This document shows, piece after piece, positions 25,927 through 35,893 of a stretch of DNA of 50,366 bases. This stretch comes from an uncultured Solobacterium sp. (GTDB taxonomy: Bacteria > Bacillota_I > Bacilli_A > Erysipelotrichales > Erysipelotrichaceae). A program made the translations under genes and the position numbers. Each line of letters opens with the position of its first letter. Positions within the stretch are counted from its first letter, which is position 1. Below the pieces are notes generated by a model, which had not been told where the DNA came from, searched no databases, and worked only from the letters and a program-made list of their open reading frames with translations. Location: contig UQPV01000012.1 of NCBI GenBank assembly GCA_900543035.1, positions 1 to 50,366 on the forward strand, read 5' to 3'.

Positions 25927-28896
25927 TCACGCTTTGTTGCGGCGTTTTTTGATCACCATCAGGAGGACGCCGCAGGCGGCCACTGCCAGCACGCCGACGA
26001 ATAATCCGGTCTGTGCCTGTGCTGCGGTATTCGTCACTGAAGACGAAATCCCTGAAGATGCCGTCGTTCCTGCGCCATCCACGGAAGCGCTGCTGGCCGG
26101 CTCAAGCGCGTCGATGGCATTCTGGATCTCAGTGACCGCAGCGTCCACCGTATCTTGAGATACTTCCGGATCGTTGAGCATCAGCTTGTTCTGTGCGATC
26201 GCTTGATTCAGCGCTGCGACCGACGCGCGGCTGTAACTGCTCAGATCAAGGCTGTTCGCATAGGCGATGATCTCCTCCAATGCGCTCACATCGGCCTTCG
26301 TTCTCGCGTTCAGGCGTGCTTCACGCAGTGCCTGCGTTGCGGCGGCGACCTCTTCCTGGGTCGCGTTCGCATCGTCATAGACCTGCTGTGCAGAAACCAG
26401 CTTGTCTGCCAGGCCTTCTACGCTGCTCGGTACATAGTCATCGAGATTGGCGATCATCTCATTGACCAGTTCGATCTCGTGTGCGAGCGCGCTCTTATCT
26501 ACGCCTGCTTCTTCAACTAATCCCGCGATCGCATCGCTCAGGTTCGTGATGGCCTCGGTGACTTCTGATGTCATGGCATCGTCATTGTCTGCCACTGCCT
26601 GTGCAGCCGTGGTCGCTGCCTGCAGGGCTTCCAGGCTTTCTGCCGTATATTCCCCATCGAGGTATCCGTTAGCGGCCTCGATCAATGCGTTCAGCTCTGC
26701 CTTGGAGACGATCTCCCACAGCTCCTGTGCTGCTTTGGTCATCGCTTCATTCGCTGCCTTCAGCTCATCTGCGCTTGCATCTGCGTTGGCGAGCAGATCT
26801 TCCGCTGCGGCGACCGCATCTTTCAGCGCCTGCACCTTGCCCGGACGAATGCCGTCCACATTGGTCAAGATATTTTCATTGATGAAATCGATCGTCGCTT
26901 GTACATCTGCTCTCAGGACGTCTGTGCTTTCATCGGTATTCAGCGCCTGCATCGCTTCGCTCAGGTTGAGCAGAGCGGTCACGACCTCCGTAGAAGTCGG
27001 CGCGTCTTTATCCAGCACGGCCTGTGCAGCCGTGATCGCTGTCTGCAGCGCCGCATCATCAGATCCCAGCGCATTGGCCTTCTCGACCATGTTCTGCAGT
27101 GCGGCGATCGCTGCTTCGCTTGCCTGATCCTGACCTTCCGGCTCAGCAGCCGTGATTTCGCCAGCCTCAGGCAGCTGAGCATGCGCTGAATCCACGGTGC
27201 CATCGCTGTTCAGTCCGCCCGGCGCCATGCTCAATGAAAGCTGTGTGTTCATGAATTCTTCATAGCTGATATCTGAGCCTTGCTCGACATCATATCCTAC
27301 GCCGTCATCATACAGCGGATCCTGGATAGAATCTGTATTGACGCGCCATGAACGCTCTGCCGTGACACGTACCTGATAATAGACATCTTCGATGATTTCT
27401 TGATCTGTCACACTGTCTGTCGCATTGTCTGACCAGATCGCATAAGAGGCGCCGATGATCTTGCCATCCATCTCGCCCATCTGCGGATAGACAAACTCTC
27501 CGTTGATGAATGACATCTGCTGCTTCACGCCCATCTTAGAGAACTTGCCTGGATTCCATCCTTTATTGTGCTGCGCGATCTCATCACTCTGATTATGCGT
27601 CTCACGCACATACGTTCCATCATAGATGTTGTTCGCGGAACAGATGAAAGACCCGTTGTTATAAGCATAATACATATAATCTGCCGCAATGTTGATCAGG
27701 TCATGCCCGCTGCTCAGCAGCTCATACACATTGGCATTCGCCGTGCTCGGATCCCAATACAGCACCTGGATATCCGAATCGATCAGCGCGGCATCCCCTG
27801 TCTTGATGCCGTCATTGAACATGCGCACCTGATAGCCCATGTCCTTGAGCATCGCATTCAGCTCATTGACATAATCCACATACGTCTGTGAGTTGGTGTC
27901 ATAGCCAGTCGCCTCATCGGCAGAGATGTTAAAGATCGTGCATCCTCTGCTGGCAAAGTAATCCGCATACTTCTGCACCAGGCTGACCGCAAATGATCTT
28001 GCCTCCGCATCATCCAGATTGATCGTGCTGGCAGATACCTGATATTGCGGATACTGTGCCAAGATCGTATCCATGTGTCCTGGAGAGTTCAATGTCGGAA
28101 CGATCGTTACCCCATAAAGGTCAGCCAGGGCAATGATCTCATCCATATCGCTCTGCGTCAATGTCCGCTCAGAAACGACGTCGCTCAGATCATCGCTCAT
28201 CGTTCCATCCGCCCAAGTCAGCGTCATGTCATCCAGCGCAAAACGGAAGCCTTTGTTGTTGGAAAAATCAAGATAAAGCGTATTCATCTTGTTCCAGGAC
28301 ATGTCCTTGATCATCGCTTCCAATGTGTCCACATTATAGAACCGCCGTCCGCAGTCCAGATAGATGCTGCGCTCCTTGACATCCGGATAATCCTGAATCG
28401 TACCGCATTCCATGGTTCCCATGTTCTGCGCATAGACATTCATCGCATACTTGATTCCGGCAGCGCCTTCCGCCGTGATGACGATGTTGTCTTCCGTGAT
28501 ATCCATCTCATAGGCCTGCTGCGCATCCGCGCCATCATTGGCCACATCGCCGAGACGGATCACGATATCGCCGTCTCTCACATTTTCCTGCGGGCCATAG
28601 ACGATATCCATGACATTTCCGGAATGGATGCCTTGCGCAGCGCTCTCGCTTGCTGCCAGCTTCAAGGTATCCGCAATGTCGCCTTCCGGCGCCGCATCGC
28701 TCACATAGTAGATCCGTGACTGTTCCGCAGTCACAAAGCTTCCTGAAGTCTTCTCATAGCTTTTCACCGTAGGCATGGATGTCGTGCTCGTTTCCTCAGC
28801 CTGCGCTGAAACAGAGAAGCTGCTCAGCACCATGGCACATGCCATGAACGCCGCGCACAGTTTCCTGCCCAAATGGGCAAAGCTCTTCTGCTTCAT
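25927..28896 (-). CDS. Secreted GH20 beta-hexosaminidase-like enzyme with FIVAR-type stalk
   Basis: The protein has about 989 residues from MKQKSFAHLG, chosen for GAGGAG upstream. A signal peptide (~1-34, ending SAQA) precedes a GH20 N-terminal beta/alpha domain (~45-155) and a GH20 catalytic barrel (~160-510). The barrel contains NSPGHM and the catalytic Asp-Glu pair in FNISADEATGYD near 325. The DE pair acts by substrate-assisted catalysis on terminal N-acetylhexosamine or on lacto-N-biose. The shape of the catalytic region suggests a lacto-N-biosidase-like branch, but this is tentative. Residues ~560-940 are an Ala/Glu-rich helical stalk of FIVAR-like repeats. The C-terminus has NTAAQAQTG, a hydrophobic span and KKRRNK, resembling a non-canonical sorting signal. 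It has its own promoter and terminator. Confidence 0.88.
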   Translation of the reverse strand: MKQKSFAHLGRKLCAAFMACAMVLSSFSVSAQAEETSTTSMPTVKSYEKTSGSFVTAEQSRIYYVSDAAPEGDIADTLKLAASESAAQGIHSGNVMDIVYGPQENVRDGDIVIRLGDVANDGADAQQAYEMDITEDNIVITAEGAAGIKYAMNVYAQNMGTMECGTIQDYPDVKERSIYLDCGRRFYNVDTLEAMIKDMSWNKMNTLYLDFSNNKGFRFALDDMTLTWADGTMSDDLSDVVSERTLTQSDMDEIIALADLYGVTIVPTLNSPGHMDTILAQYPQYQVSASTINLDDAEARSFAVSLVQKYADYFASRGCTIFNISADEATGYDTNSQTYVDYVNELNAMLKDMGYQVRMFNDGIKTGDAALIDSDIQVLYWDPSTANANVYELLSSGHDLINIAADYMYYAYNNGSFICSANNIYDGTYVRETHNQSDEIAQHNKGWNPGKFSKMGVKQQMSFINGEFVYPQMGEMDGKIIGASYAIWSDNATDSVTDQEIIEDVYYQVRVTAERSWRVNTDSIQDPLYDDGVGYDVEQGSDISYEEFMNTQLSLSMAPGGLNSDGTVDSAHAQLPEAGEITAAEPEGQDQASEAAIAALQNMVEKANALGSDDAALQTAITAAQAVLDKDAPTSTEVVTALLNLSEAMQALNTDESTDVLRADVQATIDFINENILTNVDGIRPGKVQALKDAVAAAEDLLANADASADELKAANEAMTKAAQELWEIVSKAELNALIEAANGYLDGEYTAESLEALQAATTAAQAVADNDDAMTSEVTEAITNLSDAIAGLVEEAGVDKSALAHEIELVNEMIANLDDYVPSSVEGLADKLVSAQQVYDDANATQEEVAAATQALREARLNARTKADVSALEEIIAYANSLDLSSYSRASVAALNQAIAQNKLMLNDPEVSQDTVDAAVTEIQNAIDALEPASSASVDGAGTTASSGISSSVTNTAAQAQTGLFVGVLAVAACGVLLMVIKKRRNKA

Positions 28897-28945
28897 TTCG
28901 ATCTCCTCACTTTCCTGTCGATGGCATCCGCCATCAACCACTTGT

Positions 28946-28974
28946 ATGATAGGTCTAACCATGCAGGGAATCAA
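28946..28974 (-). promoter_or_regulatory. Promoter of the first GH20 gene, with weak cre-like core
   Basis: TTGATT, 17 bases, then TATCAT on the minus strand, about 50 bases before the start. The -35 is embedded in AAAGCGCTTGATT, which shares the AAAGCGCTT core of catabolite-responsive elements but mismatches the flanks. Confidence 0.6.
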
Positions 28975-29093
28975 GCGCTTTCGGCCGATTTCACCTAACC
29001 TTCACAGTTGAGCTTCCGATACGATTTTTTAAGAAAAACAGACATATCAAAACATCGTATACACATATATGATTTCTCAAATACAACCAAAAC

Positions 29094-29133
29094 AAAAAAA
29101 CTGTCACCTGCTCGATCTTCGAGCAAGCAACAG
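29094..29133 (-). terminator. Terminator of the two-gene small-protein cassette
   Basis: CTGTTGCTTGCTCG pairs imperfectly with CGAGCAGGTGACAG and is followed by seven T residues, 13 bases after the stop of the upstream gene. Confidence 0.75.
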
Positions 29134-29146
29134 CATCGTTGTTTGA

Positions 29147-29587
29147 TCAGGAATGGTTAGGATTTGCATCCATGATGGCAAACCCATAATGGGTGTAAAG
29201 CGTACCATTATCAGATTGCCAATGTGCATAATACATATTGCTATTACCGCTTTGTGTTCCAATATGTACATTTGATATTACTGCATTCTTCACCGTGCCA
29301 TCATTGTTATGTTCATAGCCAATACTATGATCGACATCATATGAAGTAGACTCATTGCCGCAGTTTCCGTGAGCAAGGCCATCCGCATATACTCTGTTCC
29401 CATCCCACATTGTGTATCGATACCGATCGAATCCATCTGCTCCATTAAAATACCTTGTAGCAGTACCATCTCCTATTTCCGTTGCCGAACTTCCCGGAAT
29501 CGCACATACCAATGTATAACATGTCGCAATATACTCATTGGGCGCAAATGCTTCACTCATCATCATTGGTCTTACATACTCTCTCAT
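29147..29587 (-). CDS. Unknown protein with a leader-like PNEYIATCY N-terminus
   Basis: The protein is 146 residues from MREYVRPMM, chosen because AAAGGGG lies upstream; a 41-codon upstream extension has no site. It begins with EYVRPMMMSEAFAPNEYIAT then CYTLVCAIPG. As I recall, this pattern (…KP.M..E.F.pNEYvAaC) recurs at the start of small uncharacterised proteins of gut Firmicutes and Bacteroidota. The remaining ~115 residues are rich in Gly, Asn, Ser, Asp and Tyr, with HGNCGNES and many aromatic residues, suggesting a small beta-rich exported or modified product. There is no ordinary signal peptide. Base composition is AT-richer than the flanking glycosidases. The gene lies 70 bases after a 43-residue ORF. 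Function is unknown; a modified or specially exported peptide is one speculation. Confidence 0.65.
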   Translation of the reverse strand: MREYVRPMMMSEAFAPNEYIATCYTLVCAIPGSSATEIGDGTATRYFNGADGFDRYRYTMWDGNRVYADGLAHGNCGNESTSYDVDHSIGYEHNNDGTVKNAVISNVHIGTQSGNSNMYYAHWQSDNGTLYTHYGFAIMDANPNHS

Positions 29588-29657
29588 ACTCAAAAACCCC
29601 TTTCTGTACTGTTTCTGTATTATCGTATCTGCATGATCGCTCATGTATTGGCCGGTC

Positions 29658-29789
29658 TTATTGGAGAGCTGGCACGCTCTGGCGCAGAAGCTGTTTAATC
29701 TCATCTTCATTCATATCAGAAAGATGGACGATATCCTCGGGCGTGCACCTGATATGCTCCGCGCTCACTCCTGGATACTTTTTCTTCAT
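29658..29789 (-). CDS. Small 43-residue unknown protein
   Basis: This short gene starts at an ATG with a perfect AGGAGG four bases upstream and encodes MKKKYPGVSAEHIRC followed by a helical acidic segment (PEDIVHLSDMNEDEIKQLL). I do not recognise it. It precedes the PNEYIATCY-type gene by 70 bases on the same strand and appears to form a cassette with it between two terminators. It has no membrane span. The quality of the ribosome binding site is the main support. Confidence 0.5.
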   Translation of the reverse strand: MKKKYPGVSAEHIRCTPEDIVHLSDMNEDEIKQLLRQSVPALQ

Positions 29790-29874
29790 TTTGCCTCCTC
29801 TTCGTCTTATGAAGGCTGTGCGGGAAGGTACCTTTGCGTACACTTTTTTTGTCGTTTCTGACATATTTGCCCGA

Positions 29875-29908
29875 AGAAAAAAGCTCTGGCTGAGTGCGCA
29901 GAGCTTTT
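29875..29908 (-). terminator. Terminator of the large GH20 gene
   Basis: AAGCTCTG pairs with CAGAGCTT around a ten-base loop, followed by a TTTTTT run, 11 bases after the stop codon. Confidence 0.85.
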
Positions 29909-29917
29909 ATGGTCAAC

Positions 29918-32900
29918 TCATGAACGGACATTTCTTCGCTTTAACATCCATGCCATAAGTGCGGAGGTCATCAGAAGCAGGACGAATGCGTCGGTCTGCA
30001 GTTCAGCCATGGTCTTGGCTGCTTCACTGTCTGTTCCTGCAGATACCGCGCTTTCCAGCATCTCGCGCATCGCGGTGCTCAGTGTTTCTGTCGCTTCATT
30101 CACTTCTTCCTGGGTCGCGTCTTCCTTTATGGAGATCTGCTGGGCCTGGACAAGTGCCTGTCGGAATGCCAGCACTTGCGCTCTGCCGTAGCCGCCAAGA
30201 GTCATCGCATTGGCGGTCTCGATCAGCTCATCGAGCGCGCTCTTATCGGCCTTGGTCCTTGCACGCAGACGCGCTTCTCTCAAGGTCTGGGTCGCTGCAT
30301 CGATCTCTTCTTGCGTCATCGCGTCAAGCGCGGTCTTTGCCGCATCAACTTTTTCCTGTAAGCCTTCTACCGTGCCTGGCACATAATCATCGATGTTGGC
30401 CAAGATCGCTTCTGCCAGTTCGATCTCGTGTGCCAATGCGCTGGTATCCAGCACGCTCTTTTCCAGGCTGGCGATCGCATCAGCCAGGCTCGTGATGGCT
30501 TCTGTGACTTCTGCCGTCGTGGCGTCGTCATTGTCTGCCACGCTTTGTGCTACGGTGATCGCATCCTGCAATGCCGCGATGCTTTCTGCGGTATAACTGC
30601 CTTCCGCGTATCCGTTTGCGGCCGTGATCATCTCGTTCAGCTCATTCTTCGAAACGATCTGCCACAGTTCCTGTGCTGCTTTAGTGAGTGTTCGGTTTGC
30701 TTGTTTCAGCTGATCGACAGTTGCTTCTTCATCATCAAGCACATCTTGCGCAGCGGTGATGGCATCTTTCAATGCCTGTACTTTGCCTGGGCGGACATTG
30801 TCCACATTCGGCAGGATATTGGCATTGATGAACTGGATCGTTTCTTCCAGGTCTGCTTTCAGCGCATCTGTGCTTTCACCGGCATTCAGTGCCTGCATCG
30901 CTTCACTCAGGTCGAGCAATGCGCTGATGAGTGCGGTCGCGGAAGCATTATCTGGATCAGTAAGCAATGCGTTGGCATTGGCGATCAGATCGTTCAGCTC
31001 ATCGTTCTGCAACGCTTCTGCCTGATCGACGATATCTTGCAATGCGGCCATGGCGGCCTCGCTTGCCTTTCTCTGCAAAGCATCCATCGCGGCACGCAAT
31101 GCCGCTGCGGCCTCATCCGTGTCGGCCTTTGTCGCCTGCTCATCGGCAGCGGTCTCTTTTGCCTGATCCAGCGCTTCCATAAATGGCGTCCAGCTGTTTG
31201 CCGTGCATTCATCCTCATTCCATGCTGACGCCTGTGCGATCAGATCATTCAGCTCATCCTTGAAATCGGCGATGACCAGTCTGCTTACGGCTTCCTGCAG
31301 CTTCCATGCGGCCTGATCGACTTCATTCTGGGTCGCATTCGCATCATCATAGACATCCTGCGCATTGAGATATGCTTCTTCATATTCCGCATAGCTGGAT
31401 GGCGTGTAGGCGTCGGCCTCAATCTTCGTCTCTAACAAGCTGCCCAGCGCGCTCTTGTCGAGCTTCTTTTCCAGCGCTTCGCGCGCGGCAACTAGCTGGG
31501 CGGCAGCTGTGTCGATCTGCGGCTGCGTCGCCTGTTCATCAGCGAATACCGCTTCGGCCTGTGCCCGAGCCGCTTCATATGCCTGTACGCTCGCTTCGCT
31601 GTAAAGGCTGAGATCCACTTGTTTGTTCAGCTCTTCTTCCAATACTGCCTTATCCTGGATCTGTGCTTCGTTGAACATGACTTCCGTGATCTTCCACCAG
31701 TATTCGGCCGCCTGGGTGACGGTGATCCGCACTGCCATGACCGGCGTTTCTTCCAGTGTAACGACCTCATGTTCATTTTCACCGATTTCCGCGATGCTCT
31801 GCCAGCTATTGCCATCTGCGGAGATCTCCACTCTGCCATGATGCAGGATATCTGAGCCGGCATTGACAGAATAAATGTCGATCTGCGAGAGAGCTAACGG
31901 TTCCCGGAAACTGAACTGAATGTAGTCTCCTTGTGCCTGGTTGTTTTGCAGCCAGGTCAGTGAAGATGTGTCGCCATCGATCAGCCTAGATAACGCATGA
32001 TCCTGATAGACGCTCTTGTTGCTGGAAATGGTGATATAGTTGCGCATGCTCAATCCGGCCTTGGCTTCGTCGATGCGTGCGCATGCATAGTCGACAAGCG
32101 CCTGATCCGCGCCGGCATGATAATAGATCGTGCTGCCATAGTCCAGGGCCTGTGCATATTTGTTCCAGCTTTGTTCAGAATACTCATTTTCATTGAGCGT
32201 TTCTCCCAGCAATGTCTGCAACGCAGATTTATCCGGAACGGCTTGCGGCGCATTGTCATTTTCCAGCATCGTCAGCTTGTCAGAGATCATATTGGCCAGC
32301 TGATTCATGGTGCTGACCGGTCCGGTCTCCAGCATCGCCTCCAATGTCTGCAGATCCGTATAGACAGACTGTGCAAAGGCGCTGCCATCATCGCAGCTGC
32401 TCAGCCGCTCTTGCGCTTCCGCGATGAACTGCACGAAGCGCTCGGTGTCATAGCCATACACCTCAAATTCAGTAAAGTTGCCAGAGTATCTGCCGCCGGT
32501 CGGCCCATAAGTAAAGCGTTCCAGCTGCTGATATTTCACATAACGCGCCTTGACCAGATGATCAAAATGCACGGTCACGGTCTGTTTGGTGCCGCCATTG
32601 AGATCACGATATTCCGCAACCTGGGTCCAGGACTGCCCGTCTTCGCTGACCTGAATGGCATATGCGTTGGGAAGCTCATTGAAGCGGATGATCACCCGGT
32701 CCAGCAGATAAGGCTTTTCCAGATCTACGCTGACCCATGCGTCATCATCGGTGTTCAGCGAGATCCTGGTGGACTCACTGCCATCGGTCGCGTTGGCCGG
32801 ATCAAACTGCGGATAGACCAATGTGCCGTCTTCGTTATATCCGCCTTCGACGCCGCTGACTTCCACGTTTTTATGCAGGGCGATGTTGCCGCTGTCTTCG

Positions 32901-35752
32901 CTTTCTGAAGCGCCCGCTACCTGCGCGGCGCTCATGGCATAGTTGTAGAGCTTCAGATCATCCATGGTGCCATAGATGCCTTCTCCGATCTGCTCGGTCG
33001 GCATCACAAAGGTAGAGGAACCTTGGCTGGACGCGCCGCTGACCTGATAATACTCACCGCTGCCGACAAACATGCCATTGATGTACAGCGAAGTGTTGGT
33101 CTCATCACAGACGATCGTCATGGCAAAGGTCACGCCGAGCGGAATATCCGCATCGATGAGGTAAGCATAGCCTTTGCGTTCATAGCCGAAATGACCTGTA
33201 CCATCATAATTGTAATAGAACTTACCGTCTTTGCCTGAGAATAACAGTGCGTTTTCTCCGGTCGCGGAATCGATGGTGATATCACATTGCAAAGTATACG
33301 GATAGCCAAGCGTATCAAATGGCAGTGAGAGATATCCTTCTCCTTTCAGCCGCAGCGCATCGTCTCTCGCATACAGATCATGCACTTCTGCGTCATAGCC
33401 ATTGCCGCTGGCATCTTCCGCGATACCATCCGCGATATCATCAAAATCATAAGAAGCCACCAGCGAGGACTCGCTTTCCACATAACGGCCTGGATTGGCA
33501 TTCGGCGCATGCGTGCCTAATGCTTCCACGCGTTCCATGAACTCATCGCTCGTCTCGTCATCGTCTTCGCCATACCAGCCTTTTTCAGCCATGAGCATGA
33601 CCTGATCGCGCTGACGGTCAAAGATATCAAATTCGCTGGCGCCTACTTTCATGTCATACCACAGCGCTGCTTCTCCGCCCAGCAGCTGCGGATGACCGGT
33701 CTGCAAATAATGCCCACCATTGAGGTTGGAATATTCCCAAGTGTCATACAGGCTCGCGATATTGAGATAATTGTTATAATAACCGGCCCATGGCACGATG
33801 TACAGGATGCCGTCCGCATTATTGATGAAACGATAGCCTGCGTCCTTCATCTCATCAAAGCTGGCCCAGCTGTGGCTCCACATATGCGCGATGACATCGG
33901 TGCTGACCGGTGTCTCCCCGGCAAAGCCATTGGTGCCCAAAGAAGCCCAGAAGCGTGTCTCATAGCCTTTGCCATTGACATATTCGATCAGCTCGTTCAT
34001 ATAGCGGCGCACGACTTCTGAATATGACTTGTCATACTCATCTGTGCCAATATGAAACTTGCCGTTCTGGAATACCGGATCTTCGCCATCGAGGAATTCA
34101 TCAAAGACATTCTTCATGACGCCCACGGCATTCTGATACGCTTCCTCGGTGCGCAAATCAAGATGATAGCCATCCATGAGCAGCGATTCATCGATATTGG
34201 CAAAAGCGCCCGCGTGCGCCGGCGTATCGATCTCGGTCACGACATCCACGCCATATTTTTTCGCGTCTTTCTGATACGCTTTATAGGCTTCCTGAGAGTA
34301 GACCTGATCTTTTGGCAGCCCTTCATTCAGCTGCGGATACACTTTGCTTTCCACCCGGAACGCCACTGTCTGTTCGCCGCCATTATCATTGATGTGATTG
34401 CGGAATTCGCTCAGCTTGAAATAGCCGGCATAGCGTGTCAGCTCGCTCAGATAATCGAGCGGGATATATTGTCTGGCTACATCGAGCATGACCGCACGCA
34501 CCGCATACTGCGGATAATCCCGCACTTGTCCCTTCGGGATCTCATCATGTCCTTCATCCTGTGAGAGGATCTGCGAGATGCTCGTTCCGCCATACAGGAT
34601 GCCCTTTTCGCTCAGGGCGCTGACCGTGAGGATATCGCCGATATCCATGGCATAGCCTTCTTCTCCCAGCACGCTGCTTTCATCCAGACGCAGAACGATA
34701 TCACCTGTCTGCGGGTCATCCTGGGTGATCACACAATCCAGATCAGACATTTCCTTCAGATACATCGCGATCTGTTCGGCTGTCTGCTGCAGCTGCGCGT
34801 CTTCGATCACGATCCGACCGTTGAAGACAAAGCTGCCCGTATCGCCCTTCCACTCCCGCAGTTCAGGGATCACATCTGGTTTCTCGTTTATGCTTTCCTG
34901 CGGGGCATATTGTCCGGCGATCGTCACTTTCTTGGGATCATCCCCTTGCAATACATTGCCCTCAGCGTCGCTGATTTCATAAAACAAGTTGACATTCATG
35001 TCTTCCAGCGGTGTGATGATCTTGCCTGCTTCGCTCACTACTGCAGGATTGCTCGTGGCATACAAACGGATCGTATAGCCTTGCGGCACTTGCGGCAGCA
35101 CCAGATCGTCCCCTTCTGCCTGCACCGGCTGTTCCAGCGCCTGGGCGAGCACATCCTCCAGCGTCACTTCGTCCGAATACGGATAGACTTCCAGCTCATA
35201 CAGCGATATGGTCGGACACTGCATATTGTCGATCGAGGCGATGATGGTGCCCAGCCGCGCATAGATCCGCACATAACGCGCACTGATCGGTGCAGCCAGC
35301 TCAAGCGTCTCGGTGTAGTCTCTGCCATCGTTGTCCGGATCGACATAATGATGCAGCACGGTCCATTGCTGGGCATCGCTGCTGACTTGCACATCGTAGT
35401 CTCGGGAATTGGCGTTCTGCCATTTCATGACGACCGTGCCGATTTCTTTTTCCTCACCCAGATCCACCATGGCCCAGACATTCTGATCCGGATTATCCTC
35501 CAGGTCGATAGAGGTCAGCGCCTCATCGCTGCTCCAGCGTGTGGACGCATTGCCATCGGTAAGGTTGGCCGGGTCAAACTGCGGATACGTCAGCGTCCCA
35601 TCATCCTGAATGCCGCCTTCGACACCGCTGACCGTGACCGGGCGATTCAGCGCCAGGTTCTCTTCCTGCGCGGATGCGCTGATGCCGCTCCATGAAATAA
35701 CAGAAAGCGCCATGAGCGCAGATAAAATGATCTTTGATATTTTTCTCAGCAT
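29918..35752 (-). CDS. Large multidomain secreted GH20 beta-N-acetylhexosaminidase
   Basis: The protein is 1,944 residues; the start has GGAGGTGGG just upstream. A signal peptide (~1-29, ending SASA) is followed by an F5/8-type C (discoidin/CBM32) domain (~30-197, NLALNRPVTVSG…SLYELEVYPYS). A GH20 N-terminal domain (~288-405) and GH20 catalytic barrel (~415-760) come next, with EIDTPAHAGAF and the catalytic pair in FHIGTDEYD near 570. Then come a LamG/concanavalin-like domain (~765-950), a second discoidin domain (~958-1105), a helical module, a third discoidin domain (~1241-1363) and several FIVAR-like helical repeats (~1365-1915). The C-terminus is a membrane span with KRRNVRS. It probably removes terminal GlcNAc or GalNAc from host glycans at the cell surface. 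The position equivalent to the other proteins' AQTG reads LQTD, so anchoring may be by membrane only. Confidence 0.92.
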   Translation of the reverse strand: MLRKISKIILSALMALSVISWSGISASAQEENLALNRPVTVSGVEGGIQDDGTLTYPQFDPANLTDGNASTRWSSDEALTSIDLEDNPDQNVWAMVDLGEEKEIGTVVMKWQNANSRDYDVQVSSDAQQWTVLHHYVDPDNDGRDYTETLELAAPISARYVRIYARLGTIIASIDNMQCPTISLYELEVYPYSDEVTLEDVLAQALEQPVQAEGDDLVLPQVPQGYTIRLYATSNPAVVSEAGKIITPLEDMNVNLFYEISDAEGNVLQGDDPKKVTIAGQYAPQESINEKPDVIPELREWKGDTGSFVFNGRIVIEDAQLQQTAEQIAMYLKEMSDLDCVITQDDPQTGDIVLRLDESSVLGEEGYAMDIGDILTVSALSEKGILYGGTSISQILSQDEGHDEIPKGQVRDYPQYAVRAVMLDVARQYIPLDYLSELTRYAGYFKLSEFRNHINDNGGEQTVAFRVESKVYPQLNEGLPKDQVYSQEAYKAYQKDAKKYGVDVVTEIDTPAHAGAFANIDESLLMDGYHLDLRTEEAYQNAVGVMKNVFDEFLDGEDPVFQNGKFHIGTDEYDKSYSEVVRRYMNELIEYVNGKGYETRFWASLGTNGFAGETPVSTDVIAHMWSHSWASFDEMKDAGYRFINNADGILYIVPWAGYYNNYLNIASLYDTWEYSNLNGGHYLQTGHPQLLGGEAALWYDMKVGASEFDIFDRQRDQVMLMAEKGWYGEDDDETSDEFMERVEALGTHAPNANPGRYVESESSLVASYDFDDIADGIAEDASGNGYDAEVHDLYARDDALRLKGEGYLSLPFDTLGYPYTLQCDITIDSATGENALLFSGKDGKFYYNYDGTGHFGYERKGYAYLIDADIPLGVTFAMTIVCDETNTSLYINGMFVGSGEYYQVSGASSQGSSTFVMPTEQIGEGIYGTMDDLKLYNYAMSAAQVAGASESEDSGNIALHKNVEVSGVEGGYNEDGTLVYPQFDPANATDGSESTRISLNTDDDAWVSVDLEKPYLLDRVIIRFNELPNAYAIQVSEDGQSWTQVAEYRDLNGGTKQTVTVHFDHLVKARYVKYQQLERFTYGPTGGRYSGNFTEFEVYGYDTERFVQFIAEAQERLSSCDDGSAFAQSVYTDLQTLEAMLETGPVSTMNQLANMISDKLTMLENDNAPQAVPDKSALQTLLGETLNENEYSEQSWNKYAQALDYGSTIYYHAGADQALVDYACARIDEAKAGLSMRNYITISSNKSVYQDHALSRLIDGDTSSLTWLQNNQAQGDYIQFSFREPLALSQIDIYSVNAGSDILHHGRVEISADGNSWQSIAEIGENEHEVVTLEETPVMAVRITVTQAAEYWWKITEVMFNEAQIQDKAVLEEELNKQVDLSLYSEASVQAYEAARAQAEAVFADEQATQPQIDTAAAQLVAAREALEKKLDKSALGSLLETKIEADAYTPSSYAEYEEAYLNAQDVYDDANATQNEVDQAAWKLQEAVSRLVIADFKDELNDLIAQASAWNEDECTANSWTPFMEALDQAKETAADEQATKADTDEAAAALRAAMDALQRKASEAAMAALQDIVDQAEALQNDELNDLIANANALLTDPDNASATALISALLDLSEAMQALNAGESTDALKADLEETIQFINANILPNVDNVRPGKVQALKDAITAAQDVLDDEEATVDQLKQANRTLTKAAQELWQIVSKNELNEMITAANGYAEGSYTAESIAALQDAITVAQSVADNDDATTAEVTEAITSLADAIASLEKSVLDTSALAHEIELAEAILANIDDYVPGTVEGLQEKVDAAKTALDAMTQEEIDAATQTLREARLRARTKADKSALDELIETANAMTLGGYGRAQVLAFRQALVQAQQISIKEDATQEEVNEATETLSTAMREMLESAVSAGTDSEAAKTMAELQTDAFVLLLMTSALMAWMLKRRNVRS

Positions 35753-35893
35753 TTTCCCACCTCCGAATCAGAAAAATATCATTCTTTTCCTATCCCTGTT
35801 CACCTTTTTCATCCTCTTCTCTCATTTTGACAGATGTGTGACACAGATGTGAAGAAATTCTGGACAAGTGGCAAGATCAGGCGGTTTTCCGGC

